DNA from: Rhizobium sp. SSA_523 | GTDB lineage: Bacteria > Pseudomonadota > Alphaproteobacteria > Rhizobiales > Rhizobiaceae | Direction: 5' to 3' | Assembly (NCBI RefSeq): GCF_030435705.1 | Contig: NZ_CP129382.1 | Location: forward strand, 434,001 to 498,000 | Length of the DNA: 64,000 nucleotides | Shown here: positions 18,117-28,761 of the stretch, in pieces | How positions within the stretch are numbered: the stretch's first letter is position 1 | Layout of the letters: each line of letters begins with the position of its first letter | The notes under the pieces: model-generated | Databases searched by the model: none | Told to the model about the DNA's origin: nothing | Seen by the model: only the letters and a program-made list of their open reading frames with translations | Position numbers and translations under genes: made by a program

Positions 18117-18397
18117 GCTGTGGGATCGCAAATCCGATCACGTTTGCAGGACCTGGCAACACAGGGATGTGAGGTGGCGGGCGCTGACAATAATTGGCCA
18201 TATTGATATGGGAGCGCAGCTGCCATGAGGCCGTATTGCCGGGGCGCCGAATCGGGACTTTCGGAAATCCTGCGCTTGGACGCGTGTTTTTCGACAATGA
18301 TGCTGACCGCTTGAGGCGGGCAGGGGCGTTTTTCGGCGAGCGGTGCTTTGTTAACCATATCGCTGTAGGCAGGTAAGATCGCCTGCCTGCGGATAAC

Positions 18398-19744
18398 ATG
18401 GATCGAATGATGTCGAAAAAGAGCGAAGCCGAACTGTTCTCCCGCCGTAAACTTCTGCGGTCCGCCGTCTCCCTTGGAGCAGCCTCCATCGCCGCTCCCG
18501 TTCTGGCACAGGATGCGCTGCAGGGGATCATCTCGGCTCCCCGCCGCGGCACCTGGGACGACCAGTTCGATGCGACCGCCGCGTCGCGCACCGCCGCCAC
18601 GGTGACGTCCAACAATCCGGTGCTCGGACCCATGGGGCCCGCCAATATCCAGCAGGCCATCATTCAGTATCAGCAGATTGTCGGATCCGGCGGCTGGCCG
18701 CAGGTGACCCCCATGCAGGACGGCCTGCGCCTCGGCGCTGCCGAACCTGCCGTGCAGCAATTGCGTCAGCGCCTGATGATCTCGGGCGATCTGCCGCAAT
18801 CGGCCGGCATGTCCAGCTCCTTCGATTCCTATGTCGATGGCGCGGTCAAGCGCTTCCAGGCCCGCCACGGTCTCCCGGCGGACGGCGTACTCGGCGAATT
18901 CACGCTGAAGGCGATGAATGTCTCCGCCGATGTCCGCCTCAACCAGTTGAGCACCAATCTCGTTCGCCTGCAGTCGATGGCCGGCGACCTCGGTCCCCGT
19001 TACATGATGGTCAATATTCCGGCGGCCTATGTGGAAGCCGTGGAAAACGAACGTGTCGCCCTGCGCAACACGGCCGTTGTCGGCCGGATCGACCGCCCCA
19101 CCCACACCATCAATTCCAAGGTCTATGAGGTCATCCTCAATCCTTACTGGACGGCGCCGCGCTCGATCGTCGAAAAGGATATCGTGCCGCTGATGCGCAA
19201 GGATCCGACCTATCTGGCGCGCAACAATATCCGTCTCTTCGACGGCAAGGGCACGGAAGTATCGCCGGAAACCGTGGACTGGTTCGCACCCAAGGCGCCG
19301 AACCTGATGTTCCGGCAGGACCCTGGCAAGATCAACGCCATGGCATCCACCAAGATCAATTTCCACAATCCCAACAATGAATACATGCATGATACGCCGC
19401 AGCAGGGCCTGTTCAACAAGCTGATGCGCTTTGAATCCTCCGGCTGCATGCGCGTCCAGAATGTCCGCGACCTGGTGACCTGGCTGCTGCGCGATACGCC
19501 CGGCTGGTCGCGTCAGGAGATCGAGCGGGTGATCGCCGCGCGCGTCAGCACGCCGATCAAGCTGGCACAGGAAGTCCCGGTCTATATCGTCTACATCACG
19601 GCCTGGTCGGCGAAGGACGGCGTCGTGCAGTTCCGCGACGATATCTATCAGCGGGATGGGGCGACGGAGCTTGCCCTGCAGACGAGATTCGGTGTCGAGC
19701 AGAATCCCGGTTCGATCGACGACGATATGCTGCCTCCGCAATAA
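18398..19744 (+). CDS. ldtP: L,D-transpeptidase (YkuD domain) with peptidoglycan-binding domain
   Basis: This 448-residue enzyme forms 3-3 cross-links in peptidoglycan or attaches proteins to it. It has a Tat-like signal (FSRRKLLRS, Arg16-Arg17, then a hydrophobic stretch to APVLAQ at ~38). A peptidoglycan-binding PGB domain lies at ~115-175 (AVKRFQARHGLPADGVLGE), and a YkuD catalytic domain at ~205-375. The catalytic signature has His331 (EYMHDTP) and Cys350 in ESSGCMRV. It lies downstream of ldtR, its expected regulator. In rhizobia these enzymes matter because polar growth uses 3-3 cross-links heavily. A hairpin just before the ATG could limit translation. A terminator follows 26 bp after the stop. 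Confidence 0.93.
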   Translation: MDRMMSKKSEAELFSRRKLLRSAVSLGAASIAAPVLAQDALQGIISAPRRGTWDDQFDATAASRTAATVTSNNPVLGPMGPANIQQAIIQYQQIVGSGGWPQVTPMQDGLRLGAAEPAVQQLRQRLMISGDLPQSAGMSSSFDSYVDGAVKRFQARHGLPADGVLGEFTLKAMNVSADVRLNQLSTNLVRLQSMAGDLGPRYMMVNIPAAYVEAVENERVALRNTAVVGRIDRPTHTINSKVYEVILNPYWTAPRSIVEKDIVPLMRKDPTYLARNNIRLFDGKGTEVSPETVDWFAPKAPNLMFRQDPGKINAMASTKINFHNPNNEYMHDTPQQGLFNKLMRFESSGCMRVQNVRDLVTWLLRDTPGWSRQEIERVIAARVSTPIKLAQEVPVYIVYITAWSAKDGVVQFRDDIYQRDGATELALQTRFGVEQNPGSIDDDMLPPQ

Positions 19745-19769
19745 GACCTGCAAATTTCGAATTATCTTG

Positions 19770-19799
19770 ACGGCCGCCCCATTCCGGGGTGGCCGTTTT
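19770..19799 (+). terminator. Rho-independent terminator after ldtP
   Basis: An 11-bp stem (ACGGCCGCCCC with GGGGTGGCCGT, one G-T wobble) has the loop ATTCC and is followed by TTTTC. It lies 26 bp after the ldtP stop on the plus strand. Confidence 0.8.
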
Positions 19800-19881
19800 C
19801 ACGATTGGACCATGGTATGCCCCATAGATGCCGCGCGGCCTCGAGCGATCGGCCTATGGCAGGGCAGGAAGGCAGGAGCGC

Positions 19882-20445
19882 GTGGTGGACAGGAAATGGA
19901 CGGTCCTCGATCAGGAGGTTCTTTTGAGGGACCGGTGGATCAATGTCAGGGCGGACCGCTGCGTCACCGCCTCCGGCGCCAGGATCGAACCCTATTACGT
20001 GCTGTCCTATCCGGACTGGGTGAATGTGGTTGCCATTACCGCACGGCAGGAACTGGTCTTCGTCCGCCAGTACCGGCATGCAATCGGCGACTGGGTCACC
20101 GAACTGCCCGGCGGCATTGCCGATCAGCAGGACGAGGCCCTGCACCTTTCGGCCCGGCGCGAACTTCTGGAGGAGACCGGCTATGAAACGGCCGCGGATC
20201 TCGAGCCGGTCTGCGCCCTGCATGCCAATCCGGCAACGCATACGAATACCATCCATACCTTCCTCTGCCGGCAGGTCGTGCTCGAGCGGGATCCCGTGCT
20301 GGAAGCCGGCGAGGATGGGCTGCAGGTGGTGCTGATGCCGATTGCGCAGGCGATTGCCCTGCTGCGCAGCGGCGGCTTTGCCTCCGCCATGCATGCCGCC
20401 GGCCTCTCGCTTGCCCTCATGGCTGCCGGCTACCTGAAAGGGTAA
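19882..20445 (+). CDS. Nudix hydrolase, ADP-ribose pyrophosphatase-like
   Basis: This protein of about 187 residues has a Nudix box, GIADQQDEALHLSARREL followed by LEETGYE. The core REL-LEE-G is intact, and the spacing between the leading Gly and the first Glu is one residue longer than the consensus. The family hydrolyses nucleoside diphosphates linked to another moiety; the domain arrangement resembles ADP-ribose pyrophosphatases, but the substrate is not certain. An ATG at 19828 is in frame, yet AGGAG at 19874-19878 fits the GTG codons at 19882 and 19885 much better, so I chose that start. It follows the ldtP terminator and has its own upstream region. Confidence 0.8.
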   Translation: MVDRKWTVLDQEVLLRDRWINVRADRCVTASGARIEPYYVLSYPDWVNVVAITARQELVFVRQYRHAIGDWVTELPGGIADQQDEALHLSARRELLEETGYETAADLEPVCALHANPATHTNTIHTFLCRQVVLERDPVLEAGEDGLQVVLMPIAQAIALLRSGGFASAMHAAGLSLALMAAGYLKG

Positions 20446-20694
20446 TGCCGGCCTGGATCATGATGATGTCAGACTGCCCGGTCTGGCATCCAATCCCGCG
20501 CCAAGCTGTTGAAGACCCGGCCTTGATCACTGCACTGTGTTGCCGTCGGCGGCTGCATTTGCTTCAGTGACGAAAGCCGCCGTCCTGCGCACCGGCGCGG
20601 CGCATCGATTCGTCTGTCGAGCCCTCCGTCGGCGTGGCTGTCGATCTGTCCGGCCGGCAGGCAATCGTGGCGCCAACGGGATCATAGCGAAAAC

Positions 20695-23322
20695 ATGCAA
20701 GTTCGGTCATTCCTGTGCCTGTCCCTGTGCCTTTGCTCGTGCCTGTGTCGCAAAGGCAGCCTGATCCTGGGCTGGCTGCTGCTGGCCATCCTTCTGGGCG
20801 CCGGCCCCGGTCCCGTCGCCACACCCGCCTTCGCCCAGAAGACCGATCGGTCAGAGCGCGCCGATCCCGTCAGAACATGGTCGGAAACCGCCCGACGCGC
20901 CGAAGAAGTGCTGCAGGCGGGGCGCGCCTCTTCGGATTCGCTTGAAGTGCTGCGGGCCGAGCTGGCCGCGCAGAGGCAGGAGGCGGAAACGGCGTCCAGC
21001 GCCGCCGATGTCATCATTCGCTCGCTGACCGCGCAGATCGCATCGCTTGGTCCGCCGCCACCCAAGGATCAGCCGGAGCCCGAAATCGTTGCCGAGCGGC
21101 GCAAGCAGCTGACGGCGGAACTTGCACGGGCCCAGCAGCCGGTGGTCGAGGCGCGGCAGGCCTATGCCCGCGCCGATGTTCTGATCGAGGAGATCGACAC
21201 GCTGGTCCGCTCCCGGTCCGCCACCAGCCTTCTGGAGCGCAAACCCTCGCCGCTCATCCCCGCCACCTGGGAACAAGCCGCCGCCGACCTCAGGATCTAT
21301 GCCGAAAAGCTGGAGGATGATCTTGAGCGCAGCCTCCAGCCGACGGCGGAGCGGATGAGTTTCGTCGAGGATCGGCTGCTGCCGGCCCTGCTGATCATCG
21401 TCGTCGCGCTCGTTCTGCCGATCGGGATCGGGCATTTCGTCCTGATCTCGCTTGAGCGGCGCGTCCGGAGGGGCGGCACGCCCCTGCGCTTCATCATGAA
21501 GGTTGCCGGCCTCCATCTGATGCGGCTCGCTTTGTCCTTCATCGCGGGAATGGCCATCATCGCGGCGCTGATCCTGGTGCAGGACGGTATCCATTCGGCC
21601 GACAATCTGTCGGGCGCCCTCACCGTGATGATCCTCATCTTCATCATTGCCGACTGGCTGGGCAATGTCCTGTTCAATCCCAACCAGCCTTCGCTGCGCC
21701 TCGTCTCGCTCAGCACGGGTCTTGCGCGCACCTGCTACTGGCTGGCCATGGCCTTTGCCGCCTCGCTCGGCGTCGATGCTCTGGTGGACGGCGCGTCGGA
21801 TGACTACGCCTTTGCGCCTGCGAGCCTTTCCATGCTCGAAGGCATCAGCATTCTCATCGGATGTCTGGTGCTGAGCGTGCTGGCGCGCGTCTTGCGGCGC
21901 GTGGCAGACGAGATGGAGGCGCCGGCGGATGGAGCGGCGGCCGCCATCGGGGAAGGCCCCACAGGAGTGGGCGGGGCAGGACCGACAGGCCTGGCCGGAC
22001 CAAGCGGCCCGGCTGGCGCAGGCGGCCCGGCGGGAAGCAGTCCCGTCCTGGACGACAGCCTGTTCGGCCCGGCCTTCTTCCGCGTCTGCAGCCGGATGAT
22101 GCAGGCGCTCGCCATCCTCTCGCTTGTGGCCGCAAGCCTCGGCTACGTGCCGCTTGCCCGCGCCTCGCTCTCGCCGACCATGCTGACGCTGATGGTCTTC
22201 GGCCTCGCCTTCATCCTGCATCACGCCCTGATGATGCCGATCCGGGCAACGCTTGCCAGGCGCTCTTCCTCCGCCGAACTGGCCTCGCTCCTCGTCGGCC
22301 TCGGCCTGTTTCTCGTCTGCCTGCCGCTGTTTGCCCTGATCTGGGGCGCCCGCGAAGCCGAAGTGGGCGAGGTCTGGCGCGTCCTCCAGAACGGCATCGA
22401 TCTCGGCGGCATCCGCCTGTCACCCAAGATCCTGTTCGTCCTGTTCGGAACCTTCATCCTCGGCCTTTTCGTCACCCGCTGGTCGCAGCGCGTCGTCGAC
22501 AGGATGATCCTGCCGAAGACCCAGATCGACCCTGGCGGCCGCAATGCGATCCGCACCGGTCTCGGCTATGTCGGGTTCATTCTGTCGGCCCTGCTGGCCA
22601 TTTCCATGGCGGGCCTCGACCTCTCCAACCTTGCCATCATCGCCGGGGCGCTTTCGGTCGGCGTCGGCTTCGGCATGCAGACCATCGTCTCGAACTTCGT
22701 TTCCGGCATCATCCTCCTGATCGAAAGGCCGATCAAGGAGGGCGACTGGATCGAGGTGTCCGGCTTTTCCGGCACGGTGCGAAAGATCGCGGTGCGGTCG
22801 ACAAGGATCGAAACCTTCGATCGCCACGACGTCATCATTCCGAATGCGGATCTGATCGCCGGAACGGTCAAGAACATGACGCTCAGTTCGCATGTCGGCC
22901 GCATGATCATTCCGATCGGCCTTGCCTATGGCAGCGACCTCGATCGCGCCCGGAACATCCTTCTGGACATCGCGCAAACGCATCCGGGCATCCTGTCTTA
23001 TCCGGAGCCGCAGGTCTTCTTCCGCAATTTCGGCAATAATGCCCTGGATTTCGAACTGCGCTGCTTCCTGCGCGATGTCGGCACCGAGATCGGCGTGCGT
23101 TCGGATCTGCTCTTTTCGCTGAATGCCGCCTTTGCCGAAGCGGGCATCGAGATCCCCTTCGCCCAGAGCGACATTACCATCCGCAATCTCGACGAGATCC
23201 TCGCCAAGCTGCCGAACCGGAAGACCGAGACGGAAGCGAAGACGGAGACGGGGACGCAGAGCGAGAGGGAAAGGGCGCCGGGCGCAAAGGCAGACGGATC
23301 GTCGCAGCCTGCGGGCGAGTGA
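20695..23322 (+). CDS. MscS-type mechanosensitive channel with DUF3772-like periplasmic domain
   Basis: This 875-residue protein opens with a signal/TM region that contains an unusual Cys-Leu run (CLSLCLCSCLCRKG). A coiled-coil-rich periplasmic region follows (~60-215, DUF3772-like). About eight to ten TM segments lie at ~235-660, and the MscS core is at ~620-840. The pore-lining helix is seen in LAIIAGALSVGVGFGMQTIV, and the beta-domain in IERPIKEGDWIEV. Between TM segments, at ~421-448, sits a Gly-X-Y, collagen-like linker. The tail is Lys/Thr/Glu low complexity (KTETEAKTETGT). Such channels release solutes upon hypo-osmotic shock. The ATG at 20695 lacks a strong ribosome binding site. Confidence 0.85.
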   Translation: MQVRSFLCLSLCLCSCLCRKGSLILGWLLLAILLGAGPGPVATPAFAQKTDRSERADPVRTWSETARRAEEVLQAGRASSDSLEVLRAELAAQRQEAETASSAADVIIRSLTAQIASLGPPPPKDQPEPEIVAERRKQLTAELARAQQPVVEARQAYARADVLIEEIDTLVRSRSATSLLERKPSPLIPATWEQAAADLRIYAEKLEDDLERSLQPTAERMSFVEDRLLPALLIIVVALVLPIGIGHFVLISLERRVRRGGTPLRFIMKVAGLHLMRLALSFIAGMAIIAALILVQDGIHSADNLSGALTVMILIFIIADWLGNVLFNPNQPSLRLVSLSTGLARTCYWLAMAFAASLGVDALVDGASDDYAFAPASLSMLEGISILIGCLVLSVLARVLRRVADEMEAPADGAAAAIGEGPTGVGGAGPTGLAGPSGPAGAGGPAGSSPVLDDSLFGPAFFRVCSRMMQALAILSLVAASLGYVPLARASLSPTMLTLMVFGLAFILHHALMMPIRATLARRSSSAELASLLVGLGLFLVCLPLFALIWGAREAEVGEVWRVLQNGIDLGGIRLSPKILFVLFGTFILGLFVTRWSQRVVDRMILPKTQIDPGGRNAIRTGLGYVGFILSALLAISMAGLDLSNLAIIAGALSVGVGFGMQTIVSNFVSGIILLIERPIKEGDWIEVSGFSGTVRKIAVRSTRIETFDRHDVIIPNADLIAGTVKNMTLSSHVGRMIIPIGLAYGSDLDRARNILLDIAQTHPGILSYPEPQVFFRNFGNNALDFELRCFLRDVGTEIGVRSDLLFSLNAAFAEAGIEIPFAQSDITIRNLDEILAKLPNRKTETEAKTETGTQSERERAPGAKADGSSQPAGE

Positions 23323-23385
23323 CCGCTTGGACGGGGCGAAAGCTTCATGCTGAGCATTGTTTGATCCGCAAATCGCGCTCTGTGA

Positions 23386-23414
23386 CTTGCCCTTGGCGGG
23401 CCCTCCCGCTAAGA
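23386..23414 (+). promoter_or_regulatory. Possible sigma-70 promoter of glyA
   Basis: CTTGCC (23386-23391) and CTAAGA (23409-23414) are separated by 17 bp and resemble the alphaproteobacterial CTTGAC/CTATAT pattern. They lie 35 bp before the glyA ATG. The match is moderate. Confidence 0.35.
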
Positions 23415-23448
23415 CGCCATCGCATCAGTTTCCTGCAGGAGCCCCGAC

Positions 23449-24738
<1,290 letters not shown>

Positions 24739-24753
24739 GAGGCACCCGAAGCG

Positions 24754-25233
24754 ATGCGCTGCCCCTATTGCGGTTCCGAAGACACGCAGGTCAAGGATTC
24801 GCGTCCGGCGGAGGATTTTACCTCCATCCGCCGGCGGCGCATCTGTCCGGATTGCGGTGGCCGGTTCACCACCTTCGAACGCGTGCAATTGCGCGAGCTG
24901 ATGGTCATCAAGAAGACCGGCCGCAAGGTGCCGTTCGATCGCAACAAGCTGGTGCGATCCTTCCAGATCGCTTTGCGCAAGCGCCCGGTCGATGCCGACC
25001 GCATCGAACGGGCCGTATCCGGCATTGTCCGCCGGCTCGAAAGTTCGGGTGAGAGCGAAATCAGTTCGGAGCAGATCGGGCTGCAGGTACTCGAGGCGCT
25101 GAAGAGCCTCGATGACGTGGCCTTCGTCCGCTATGCTTCGGTCTATCGCGATTTCTCGCATGCCGAGGACTTCGAGAAGGTCATCGCGGAAATCAGCGCG
25201 CGCATCGGCCGCGATTCCACGGCGGAGTCCTGA
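24754..25233 (+). CDS. nrdR: Transcriptional repressor NrdR
   Basis: This 159-residue repressor of ribonucleotide reductase genes senses ATP/dATP. The N-terminal zinc ribbon has Cys3, Cys6, Cys31 and Cys34 ([10 protein letters not shown] and [12 protein letters not shown]). The C-terminal ATP-cone domain begins around residue 50 ([16 protein letters not shown]). It lies 15 bp after glyA and 5 bp before ribD in the same direction. Its targets, the NrdR boxes near nrd genes, are not in this window. Confidence 0.97.
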   Translation: MRCPYCGSEDTQVKDSRPAEDFTSIRRRRICPDCGGRFTTFERVQLRELMVIKKTGRKVPFDRNKLVRSFQIALRKRPVDADRIERAVSGIVRRLESSGESEISSEQIGLQVLEALKSLDDVAFVRYASVYRDFSHAEDFEKVIAEISARIGRDSTAES

Positions 25234-25238
25234 GCGCC

Positions 25239-26366
25239 ATGTCCGCCACGCCCGAGGACCGGCGCTTCATGGCAGCCGCAATCCGGCTGTCGCGGCGCCA
25301 TACGGGCCAGACCTCCACCAATCCCTCCGTCGGCTGCATACTCGTCAAGGATGGCGTGGTGATCGCCTCGGCCGTCACTGCCAAAGGCGGCCGGCCGCAT
25401 GCCGAGGCGCAGGCGCTTGCGCTTGCCGGCGAAGCCGCCCGCGGCGCCACCGCCTATGTTACGCTGGAACCCTGTTCCCATTACGGCCGGACGCCGCCCT
25501 GCGCCAATGCGCTGGTTGCGGCCGGCGTTTCGCGCGTCGTCGTCTGCCTTACCGATCCGGATCCTCGCGTCTCGGGCCGCGGCCTGGCCATCCTGCGCGA
25601 CGGCCATATCGCGGTCGATAGCGGCATTCTGGAGGAGGAGGGTCGCCTGGCGCTCGAAGCCTATCTGATGCGCCAGATGAAGGGGCGGCCGCATGTGACT
25701 CTGAAGCTTGCGCTTTCTGCCGATGGCATGATCGGCCGGCACGGCGAAGGCCAGCTTGCCATCACCGGGCCGGTGTCACGCGCGCAGGTTCATGTCCTGC
25801 GGGCGGAAATGGATGCCATCCTTGTCGGCATCGGCACGGCGATCGCCGACGATCCGGATCTTACGGTGCGTCTGCCGGGCCTTGAGGAGCGCTCGCCGCT
25901 GCGCATCGTGCTGGATCGCCATCTGCGCCTGCCCCTGACGTCGAGGCTGGTGCGCACCGCAAAGGATGTGCCGGTGATGGTCGTCGCGCAGGGCGGTGCC
26001 GGAGGCGCCGAGACCCGCGCCGAACCGGAAATCCTGGCCGATCGCCGCAAGGCCCTCACACAGGCCGGTGTCGAGATCCTCGATGCGGCCGATCTGCCCC
26101 ATCTCCTGCCGCAGCTTGCCGGCCGCGGCTTGTCCTCGCTGCTTGTCGAAGGCGGAGCCACTGTGGCGCGCGCTTTCCTGGACGCAGGGCTCGTGGATCG
26201 CATCCTTCTCTTCGAAGGGGAGGGGACGATTGGCGCGGCCGGCATTGAATCCCCCCTGACGGCACACGATATCCCGGAGGATTACAAGCCCGTGCGGCGC
26301 CTGCGCTTCGGTACGGACAGCTGTTGCGATTATGAAAGGGAATTCGAATGTTTACGGGTATCGTGA
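25239..26366 (+). CDS. ribD: Bifunctional riboflavin biosynthesis protein RibD (deaminase/reductase)
   Basis: This 375-residue enzyme carries out the second and third steps of the riboflavin pathway after GTP cyclohydrolase II. The N-terminal deaminase domain has the zinc motif His54-Ala-Glu56 and PCSHYGRTPPC (Cys79, Cys88). The C-terminal reductase domain starts near residue 150 (GRPHVTLKLALSADGMIG) and contains LLVEGGATVARAFL. The gene overlaps ribE by 19 nt, so the two are probably translationally coupled. No FMN riboswitch is visible upstream. Confidence 0.97.
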   Translation: MSATPEDRRFMAAAIRLSRRHTGQTSTNPSVGCILVKDGVVIASAVTAKGGRPHAEAQALALAGEAARGATAYVTLEPCSHYGRTPPCANALVAAGVSRVVVCLTDPDPRVSGRGLAILRDGHIAVDSGILEEEGRLALEAYLMRQMKGRPHVTLKLALSADGMIGRHGEGQLAITGPVSRAQVHVLRAEMDAILVGIGTAIADDPDLTVRLPGLEERSPLRIVLDRHLRLPLTSRLVRTAKDVPVMVVAQGGAGGAETRAEPEILADRRKALTQAGVEILDAADLPHLLPQLAGRGLSSLLVEGGATVARAFLDAGLVDRILLFEGEGTIGAAGIESPLTAHDIPEDYKPVRRLRFGTDSCCDYEREFECLRVS

Positions 26367-26962
26367 CCGATGTCGGCAGCGTCTCGGAGCTTGTCCCGCT
26401 GGATGAAGGCATTCGGCTGCGCATCGCCACCCAATATGATCCCGCCGGCATCGATATCGGCGCCTCCATCTCGCATGCAGGAGTCTGCCTGACGGTCACC
26501 AATCTCTCCGACACCAACAGCAATAGCCGCTGGTATGAGGTGGAAGCCTGGGAGGAGGCGCTGCGACTGACGACGATCTCCTCCTGGGGCCCCGGCACGA
26601 GGGTGAACCTGGAGCGGGCGCTGAAAATCGGTGACGAGCTCGGCGGCCATATCGTTTCCGGCCATGTCGATGGCAAGGGCGAAATCCTCTCCGTCACGCC
26701 GGAAGGAGAGGCGGTGCGGATAAGGCTGCGCGCTCCGGCGGAATTTGCGCGCTTCGTGGCGCCAAAGGGCTCGGTTGCGCTTGATGGCACATCCCTCACC
26801 GTCAATGCCGTCGAGGGAGCGGAGTTCGATATATTGCTGATCCGCCATACCCTGGAAGTGACCACCTGGGGCGAGCGCAAGGCCGGCGATTTCGTGAATT
26901 TCGAGGTGGATACCATGGCGCGTTACGCAGCCAGGCTGGCGGAATTTCCTGCCGCGGGCTGA
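26348..26962 (+). CDS. ribE: Riboflavin synthase, alpha subunit
   Basis: This 204-residue enzyme dismutates two 6,7-dimethyl-8-ribityllumazine molecules into riboflavin. It has the two typical lumazine-binding repeats: MFTGIVTDVGSV at the N-terminus with HAGVCLTV, and GDELGGHIVSGHVDG with LDGTSLTVN in the second half. It starts inside the end of ribD (19-nt overlap). The lumazine synthase ribH comes only at 29.4 kb, after two minus-strand genes. Confidence 0.96.
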   Translation: MFTGIVTDVGSVSELVPLDEGIRLRIATQYDPAGIDIGASISHAGVCLTVTNLSDTNSNSRWYEVEAWEEALRLTTISSWGPGTRVNLERALKIGDELGGHIVSGHVDGKGEILSVTPEGEAVRIRLRAPAEFARFVAPKGSVALDGTSLTVNAVEGAEFDILLIRHTLEVTTWGERKAGDFVNFEVDTMARYAARLAEFPAAG

Positions 26963-27050
26963 GGGCCGCGCTCGGACCGGCAGATGTGATCCCGCCGGTC
27001 CTTTCCTTTTTCTTCCCGCGCTTTTTCTTTTCGGAGAGCCTGACCGATCT

Positions 27051-28535
27051 TCAATGTGCCGCGGCGGACAGGGAAGCATGCTCCTTGTCGTGCAGGGCGT
27101 AGCGGTCGATCATGCTGCTGCTGGCCTCGTTGAGGCCGATCACATCCACGAGGATGTTATGGCGGCGGAACTTCAAAACCACCTGGTCGAGCGCCCCGAC
27201 GGCGGAAATATCCCATAGATGCGCCCTTGAGACGTCGAGCGTCACGGCCTTTACCGGCTCGGCGAAATCGAAGGCCGCGATGAAGCCTTCGGTCGATGCG
27301 AAGAAGATCTCGCCGTCGATCCGATAGATGCGGTGACCGCCATCCTCGCTGAGGGTGGAGCGCACATGGAAGAGCTTGGCAACCTTGCCGGCGAAGAAGA
27401 TGCCCGACAGCAGGACGCCGGCGAGGACGCCGAGCGACAGGTCATGCGTGGCGACCACAGTGATGACCGTGGCCAGCATGACGATCGACGAGGGCAGCGG
27501 GTTGCGGCGCAGATCCGGTATCGAGCGCCAGGAGAAAGTGCCGATCGAGACCATGATCATGACCGCAACCAGTGCCGCCATCGGAATGATCTTGACCACG
27601 TCATCCAGCACGAGGATGAGGAAGAGCAGGAATGTGCCGGCGACAAATGTCGAAAGCCGGCCGCGGCCGCCCGACGAGATGTTGATCACCGACTGGCCGA
27701 TCATCGCGCAACCGCCCATGCCGCCGATCAGGCCGGAGGCGATATTGCTGGCGCCCTGGCCGATGCATTCCTGGCTCTTGCTGCTGGTCGTGTCCGTCAT
27801 GTCATCGACGATGCGCGCCGTCAGCAAGGATTCCAGGAGGCCGACGGCGGCCAGCGCCGCGGAATAGGGAAAGATGATCTGCAGGGTCTCGAAGGTCAGC
27901 GGCACCTGCGGCAGGGCAAAGATCGGCAGGCTGGAGGGCAATTCGCCCAGATCGCCCACGGTGCGCAGATCCATGCCGAAGCCGATCGACAGTCCGGTCA
28001 GCACGACGATCGCCACCAGCGGCGAGGGGATCGCCTTGGTGACATAGGGGAAGAGGTAGATGATCGCCAGCCCGGCCGCGATCATGACATAGGTCGCGAC
28101 CGGCACGCCGATCAGTTCAGGCAGCTGTGCCATGAAGATCAGGATGGCAAGCGCATTGACGAAACCGGTCATCACCGATTTCGACACGAAGCGCATGACG
28201 CGTCCGAGCCTTGCAAGTCCGGCCAGGATCTGCAGCAGTCCCATGAGAAGCGTTGCAGCGAAGAGATATTGCAGCCCGTGTTCCTTGACGAGCGTCACCA
28301 TCAAGACGGCCGTTGCTGCGGTCGCCGCCGAGATCATGCCCGGACGCCCTCCGGTGATGGCCGAGACGCAGGCGATGGCGAAGGAGGCAAACAGGCCGAC
28401 TTTGGGATCGACGCCGGCAATGACGGAAAAGCCGATCGCCTCCGGGATCAAAGCAAGGGCGACGACGATGCCGGACAAAAGGTCCGCGCGGATACTGGAA
28501 AACCATTCACGGCGGTAGGTGGAGAGAGATATCAT
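27051..28535 (-). CDS. SulP-family inorganic anion transporter with STAS domain
   Basis: This protein of about 494 residues has 10-14 membrane segments (sulfate permease fold) followed by a C-terminal STAS domain at roughly 390-480. The signature near the N-terminus is [20 protein letters not shown], and the core has the segment [21 protein letters not shown]. Substrate may be sulfate, bicarbonate or another anion; the sequence does not decide. I chose the ATG at 28535 ([12 protein letters not shown]) because family homology starts there, although the frame is open to 28652. It is convergent with ribE and upstream of nothing on its own strand except the GNAT gene. Confidence 0.85.
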   Translation of the reverse strand: MISLSTYRREWFSSIRADLLSGIVVALALIPEAIGFSVIAGVDPKVGLFASFAIACVSAITGGRPGMISAATAATAVLMVTLVKEHGLQYLFAATLLMGLLQILAGLARLGRVMRFVSKSVMTGFVNALAILIFMAQLPELIGVPVATYVMIAAGLAIIYLFPYVTKAIPSPLVAIVVLTGLSIGFGMDLRTVGDLGELPSSLPIFALPQVPLTFETLQIIFPYSAALAAVGLLESLLTARIVDDMTDTTSSKSQECIGQGASNIASGLIGGMGGCAMIGQSVINISSGGRGRLSTFVAGTFLLFLILVLDDVVKIIPMAALVAVMIMVSIGTFSWRSIPDLRRNPLPSSIVMLATVITVVATHDLSLGVLAGVLLSGIFFAGKVAKLFHVRSTLSEDGGHRIYRIDGEIFFASTEGFIAAFDFAEPVKAVTLDVSRAHLWDISAVGALDQVVLKFRRHNILVDVIGLNEASSSMIDRYALHDKEHASLSAAAH

Positions 28536-28761
28536 GAGGATCGTTTCGCAAAAGACGTGCATCGGCCGGGAGCGTGTCCAGGTCGGAAAGGGCAGATGCT
28601 TTTCGCGTTGTCCGGCGGATCGGCGGCCGGAAGAGCCACCCGGGGATCGCACCCGGGTCCTGGTGATGGGCTGCTCTTAGACAAAAAACTGGGCCAGGGC
28701 AACATCAACGGCGCAGCGGCCAGAAGCCATGCTGATAGCGAGAAAAGTCAAAGCCCGCCCG

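Larger units (their letters stand above)
17963..18397. other. ldtR-ldtP intergenic region
   Basis: This 435-bp gap holds a 10-bp perfect hairpin just after ldtR (18039-18064), a three-unit GTCTCGTC/G microsatellite (18093-18116), and an inverted repeat AGGCAGG/CCTGCCT (18367-18388) ten bases before the ldtP start. The ldtP promoter and LdtR binding site are expected here. No coding region is supported. Confidence 0.55.

Noticed and set aside
17222..19753. Very long antisense open frame (843 residues) opposite ldtR and ldtP
   Set aside because: It is a GC-rich codon shadow of two well-recognised genes; its translation resembles no family and has no ribosome binding site.
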